From assembly GCA_023386255.1 (NCBI GenBank), contig JAEWKB010000153.1, positions 1-11,407 of the forward strand: a stretch of 11,407 bases of DNA, read 5' to 3'. A program made the position numbers and the translations under genes. This DNA is from Bacteroidota bacterium (GTDB taxonomy: Bacteria > Bacteroidota > Bacteroidia > Flavobacteriales > Flavobacteriaceae). Shown piece after piece: positions 8,801 to 11,407 of the stretch (positions are counted from its first letter, which is position 1; every line of letters begins with the position of its first letter). A model generated the notes under the pieces. That model was not told the origin of the DNA, ran no database searches, and saw only the letters and a list, made by a program, of their open reading frames with translations.

Positions 8801-10175
8801 GGTAAACAAGCTGCCGGTATTCCATATCCCGTCGCATACGCTTGACATGGTTTCGTGCGATACTGATGGTGTGCCAGATCAGAAGTTTACCTTTAACCTC
8901 ACGCAGCATGAAGCGGTTCTTACAGGCGGCCAGACAGGGGTTACAATAACCTATTATGAAACTTTGAGCGCTGCGCAAGCAGGAATTAATGCCATTGGCA
9001 CCCCTGCTGCTTATACCAACCTGGTAAGCCCGCAAACCATTTATATGCGAATGACAAATACAGCTACAGGCTGTTTTGTAACGCATACCTTCACAATAAA
9101 AGTTAATCCTGTACCTGTTTTTAATAACCCGCAGAACCTGCCGCTTAAAAGGGAGCAATGTGATAATGATGGTGTAGATGACCAATCGTCTGTATTTAAC
9201 CTGGCAGTACATGCGACTATGTTTTTGGGCAGCCAGCAAGGCATGCTCCTAAGCTATTACACATCGGCGGCCGATGCTGCTTCAGGTATTAATGCAATAA
9301 CCTCACCCGCGGCGTTCAGGAACACAGTTAATCCGCAAGCCATATATGTAAGGATGCTGAACGTTGCCACCGGCTGCTTTGCCACTACAAGTTTTGATGT
9401 TGAAGTAGTGGAACTTCTGGATGCCGGCGAACCGGCGGATCTTGCCCAATGCGATACCAACAATAACGGCATACAGCTTTTTGACCTGTCACAAAACAAC
9501 ACCGCTATACAGGATGGTAATACTGCAACTTCGGTAAGGTACTACCGCTCTGAAGCTGATGCAATAAACGAAGTAAACCCGCTGCCCATTAATTACCAAA
9601 ATACAGTGCCCTACACAACTGAAACTATATGGGCAAGGCTGGAAAATGTAGGCGGATGCATAGGGCACGATATAAAGTCGTTTACCATAAGCATACTGCC
9701 AATACCTGATATTGTGTTTACTACCAATGTAGTTGATTTTACCGATCATGATAATTCCATTACCATTGTATTGCCCAATGCGGAAGATTATGAATTTTCG
9801 CTGGATGGAACAATTTACCAGGACAGCAATATATTTATGGGACTTGAGCCTGGTTTATATACAGTACACATCCGTGCCAGGAACAACTGCAAAGAGGTGA
9901 CTAAGGATGTGGTTATCCTGAACTATCCAAAGTATTTTACACCCAATGGCGATGGCATACACGAGCACTGGCAGGTAAAGTACCTGTACCTTGTGCCAAA
10001 GGCACGTGTAACTATTTTTGACCGCTACGGTAAGCTCATAACGGCCTTTGGTGGCACCAGCGAAGGATGGGATGGCGTATATAATGACAGAAAACTACCT
10101 GCAACCGATTATTGGTTTGTACTGGAGCTGGACAATGGCAGGCTGATAAAAGGACACTTTTCCCTATTACGTTAA
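5850..10175 (+). CDS. Large repeat-rich surface protein with type B T9SS sorting domain
   Basis: This 1441-residue exported protein begins with a signal peptide (1-19, LSA before Gln20). Residues 20-182 form a head domain with paired cysteines (NDCPEALIICGDGDY, NDCFSAENHSIWLKL) and a strand pattern like the CUB- or PPC-type beta-sandwich heads found in T9SS cargo; I cannot assign it firmly. From residue 183 come ten repeats of 100-101 residues (to 1189) and a divergent eleventh (1190-1283). A short module, YEFSLDGTIYQD...GLYTVHIRARNNC, then leads to the type B sorting domain (1359-1441, YFTPNGDG ... FDRYGKLI ... GWDGVYN ... TDYWFVLEL). The start is GTG: a TAA at 5835-5837 in frame excludes an earlier one and the signal peptide begins exactly there. 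The protein is likely an extended stalk that displays the head at the cell surface, in adhesion or gliding by inference. It shares its repeat family with the gene before it and lies 5 bases ahead of the next, so the three are probably one unit. Confidence 0.92.
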   Translation: MKYFAAILVFLCCTLTLSAQNDCPEALIICGDGDYIGLSAEGPGTQELIGTNDCFSAENHSIWLKLTIKDGGTLGFDLLPTSNDIEVDFDFFLYGPNVACDSIGHAVRCSTTNPEMAGSTSNITGMNDIEADIAEGPGPHGNNYINWLTVQSGEVYYLVIDRPVGTSDFSLHWTGTARFHPIPVFNNPDNIPINFEVCDTDGNDDGINQFNLATHAAMFIGSQENVQLTFHHNLDDVTNGTNPIDATAPYVNASNPETIYMRMTNTITGCYSIESFELKVNSLPVFNNPPNIDVDLTTCDTDGSNDGSHTFNLTQHAAMFIDAQDVSVSYFTSQEDAEEGSDFIEVPDAYINIQNPQTIYMRMTDNVTGCFSIKTFELNVNLLPDFNNPQNISLDLYKCDSDATEDGFMQFDLTQHAAMLTAGQDNLQITYYESLADAQGGNNAIAVHTAFTNTSNPQTIYMRLLNTDTGCFSTGSFTLNVRPEPIFNNPQNILLDLTLCDNDGVADGSVAFNLTQHRDMLIGTQPDAVITYHLSQAEADAGINPISMPEAYDNTENPQTIYMRLADTATTCYTTASFILNVNPVPVFNNPQNISLDLAKCDTDGTNDGINIFNLEQHAAMLKGVQNVTLTYHLNLTDAVGDANAISNTTAFINTSSPQTIYMRMEDNTTGCFSTQSFEVRANLLPVFNNPQNIVTDLAECDTDGTDDGFFAFDLTQHSAMFIGSQADVTITYYKTLPNAQTGNNAIATPTAYTNTANPQTIYMRMENTVTGCLSTGSFQIRVNSLPVFNNPSNIVLDMEACDTDGSNNGSFTFNLTQHKAMLIGSQSNVTFTYHTSFSEADGGVNAIADPANFVNTLSPQTIYMRLTNNTTGCYRIHTFLVKANMLPPFLNPQNISLDLEECDVDGSDDNTFTFNLTQHAAMLTGGLPEMQLSYYKNLTNAQTGSNPIDNPASYHNISNPQTIYMRMVNTATGCINYKEFNIQVNKLPVFHIPSHTLDMVSCDTDGVPDQKFTFNLTQHEAVLTGGQTGVTITYYETLSAAQAGINAIGTPAAYTNLVSPQTIYMRMTNTATGCFVTHTFTIKVNPVPVFNNPQNLPLKREQCDNDGVDDQSSVFNLAVHATMFLGSQQGMLLSYYTSAADAASGINAITSPAAFRNTVNPQAIYVRMLNVATGCFATTSFDVEVVELLDAGEPADLAQCDTNNNGIQLFDLSQNNTAIQDGNTATSVRYYRSEADAINEVNPLPINYQNTVPYTTETIWARLENVGGCIGHDIKSFTISILPIPDIVFTTNVVDFTDHDNSITIVLPNAEDYEFSLDGTIYQDSNIFMGLEPGLYTVHIRARNNCKEVTKDVVILNYPKYFTPNGDGIHEHWQVKYLYLVPKARVTIFDRYGKLITAFGGTSEGWDGVYNDRKLPATDYWFVLELDNGRLIKGHFSLLR
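6396..9698 (+). repeat. Tandem array of ten ~303-bp coding repeats plus one divergent unit
   Basis: Units start at 6396, 6699, 6999, 7302, 7605, 7905, 8208, 8511, 8814 and 9114; the divergent eleventh runs 9417-9698. Each full unit opens with P.FNNPQNI.LDL, then CDTDG..DG, F(N/D)LTQHAAM, a strand such as VTITYY, a loop A..G.N.I, and NPQTIYMRM followed by TGC and a last strand ending V(N/R). Every unit including the eleventh has one Cys in CD.D and one in the late TGC-like motif, so a disulfide per repeat is plausible. The acidic D.DG..DG cluster resembles a calcium-binding loop. Units differ widely in codons, so the array is old or under selection, not a fresh expansion. Confidence 0.92.
9924..10172 (+). 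other. Type B T9SS C-terminal sorting domain (1441-aa protein)
   Basis: Codons 1359-1441 encode the sorting domain, from YPKYFTPNGDGIHEHW to GHFSLLR. It aligns end to end with the domain of the preceding gene, with one extra residue before GWDG. The conserved core is FTPNGDG, TIF.R.GKL, GWDG.YN and DYWFVL. Confidence 0.9.
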
Positions 10176-10180
10176 CGGCT

Positions 10181-11407
10181 ATGAAGAGAATTTTACTTAT
10201 ACTATTTCTATTGGCCTCATCATTGGCTTTTGCCCAGGGCGAAGCCAATAACTGGTATTTTGGGCAAAGGGCAGGCATCCGTTTTAATGGTGATGGCACT
10301 GTAACCCCTCTTCCCGGTGGGCAGATCAGCACCACTGAGGGCTGCAGCTCTATGTCTGACGCTTTGGGGAATTTACTGTTTTACACAGATGGCCGCAGCG
10401 TGTGGGACCGTAACCATTTACGTATGCCGAATGCTAATTACAATGCAGGCACCGGATTGTTGGGTGACCCTTCGAGTACACAGTCGGGTATCATCGTCCC
10501 TAAAAAAGGTGACCCTAATATTTATTATGTTTTCACTGTAGATGAACCGCATCATCAAAATGCAATGGCATTTCCCAACCAGTTTACAGGCACTTATTTT
10601 GAACCAAGCGGTATTCTTGGCACTATTCCCACTGATGATGACGGCTTTAACAACGGGTTAAACTACTCTATTATTGATCTTTCGGTAAACGGGGCAAATG
10701 GCAGCGTGGGCGATGTAACCACCCGCAATGTACATTTGCTAACTTATGACCCTGCCAATCCTGATGAGGCAAAATATAAATGTTCGGAAAAAATTACAGC
10801 CGTAAAAACTGCAAACGGGTCAGGTTATTGGGTAGTGACTCATTTCCTTGATAAATTTTATGCATTTAAGGTTGATGCTATGGGTGTAAGCACTACGCCT
10901 GTAGTAACACAAATTGAGCCCATGGTAACCCAAAATGGTTACCGAAGGAATTCTATAGGGTATCTAAAAGCGTCTCCTGACGGACAAAAACTGGCTGTGG
11001 CGCATCTGCAGCGGGCTACAGTAGAGGGGAGCGAAACCACCAACGGAGCAGTGTATCTTTATGATTTTAATGATGCCACAGGAGTGGTGTCTAATCCTGT
11101 AATCGTAAAAAATAATGTTGGCCCGTACGGAATAGAATTTTCCCCTGAAGCAAAATTTTTATACGTCTCCTATTCTCAGCAGAGCAGCGTTACCGGCCTA
11201 CAGCAATACGACCTGCTGGCTGCAAACATACCCGCATCTGAAACAACAATTCTGGCAAGCGCTTCGCAGGGAGCACTTCAACTTGGCCCTAACGGAAAAA
11301 TTTACCACGCTGTAAACGGAACACAATTTTTAGGTGTAATCAATGCGCCTGAAGAAGCCGGCACATTATGCGACTTTCAGCAGTTTGGGCAGCAGGCAGC
11401 TACAGGC
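10181..11407 (+). CDS. Secreted beta-propeller-like protein, probable third T9SS cargo (3' end outside window)
   Basis: The frame opens with ATG 10181, 5 bases after the stop of the 1441-aa gene, and stays open to the right edge, giving 409 residues. A signal peptide is clear at 1-18 (MKRILLILFLLASSLAFA, then Gln19). The mature start NNWYFGQRAGIRF, then STTEGCSSMSD, LFYTDGRSVWDRNH and SSTQSGIIVPK (98-108), is a head recognised from Flavobacteriia proteins that usually end in a type B sorting domain. Further on are propeller-like strand groups: ASPDGQKLAVAH (264-275), GIEFSPEAKFLYVSY (317-331) and ALQLGPNGKIYHAV (365-378), similar to WD40/PD40 blades. By family and position it is likely a T9SS-exported surface protein in the same unit as the two genes upstream, but the sorting domain itself would be beyond the window. 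No catalytic residues are recognisable; a binding role is inference. Confidence 0.82.
   Translation, partial: MKRILLILFLLASSLAFAQGEANNWYFGQRAGIRFNGDGTVTPLPGGQISTTEGCSSMSDALGNLLFYTDGRSVWDRNHLRMPNANYNAGTGLLGDPSSTQSGIIVPKKGDPNIYYVFTVDEPHHQNAMAFPNQFTGTYFEPSGILGTIPTDDDGFNNGLNYSIIDLSVNGANGSVGDVTTRNVHLLTYDPANPDEAKYKCSEKITAVKTANGSGYWVVTHFLDKFYAFKVDAMGVSTTPVVTQIEPMVTQNGYRRNSIGYLKASPDGQKLAVAHLQRATVEGSETTNGAVYLYDFNDATGVVSNPVIVKNNVGPYGIEFSPEAKFLYVSYSQQSSVTGLQQYDLLAANIPASETTILASASQGALQLGPNGKIYHAVNGTQFLGVINAPEEAGTLCDFQQFGQQAATG

Noticed and set aside
6396..9416. CRISPR array or other non-coding tandem repeat
   Set aside because: The ~303-bp period is a multiple of three, lies inside one long reading frame, and conservation is at the protein level with varied codons.
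10317..10541. 74-codon open frame on the + strand
   Set aside because: It is out of frame inside the propeller-like secreted protein, whose own frame is continuous from a signal peptide to the window edge.

Overview
The window looks like chromosome of a gliding-type Bacteroidota bacterium, most likely a Flavobacterium relative. The reasons are a TonB-dependent receptor barrel, three consecutive secreted proteins of which two end in a type B sorting domain of the type IX secretion system (T9SS), a Bacteroidota-type -7 promoter box (TATCTTTG), and no strong Shine-Dalgarno sites. Every gene supported here is on the + strand.

Layout: (1) 2-1498 is the C-terminal barrel of an outer-membrane TonB-dependent receptor, cut by the left edge. 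(2) 1499-1725 is an intergenic stretch holding a 93-bp imperfect inverted repeat (1546-1638) that folds into nested hairpins, resembling a REP or MITE-like dispersed element. (3) 1726-3480 is a two-gene ABC exporter of the BcrA/ABC-2 kind: a GTG-started ATPase, then a six-helix permease 6 bases downstream. (4) 3499 to the right edge is a run of three secreted proteins. The first (769 aa) has a choice-of-anchor-L head, Ig-like modules and a type B T9SS sorting domain. The second (1441 aa) has an unassigned head, ten near-regular repeats of 100-101 aa plus one divergent unit, and a type B sorting domain. The third (409 residues visible, open at the right edge) has a signal peptide and a beta-propeller-like head.

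The last three genes are separated by 41 and 5 bases and probably form one transcription unit, with a candidate near-leaderless promoter just before the first. The first two share a repeat family (CD.DG..DG near the start, a second Cys near the end), so they look like modular surface proteins built from common parts: export by Sec, crossing of the outer membrane by T9SS, then attachment or release at the cell surface. A role in adhesion or gliding is inference; no substrate can be read from the sequence.

The points most worth a second look are the long Cys/Asp-rich repeat array, the repeats shared between neighbouring genes, the nested-hairpin element, and a two-codon ATG-CCG-TGA reading frame that overlaps the GTG start of the 1441-aa gene. 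I saw no RNA gene, CRISPR array, transposase or phage gene. The secreted-protein cluster belongs to a recognisable general type, so I do not claim a wholly new system.
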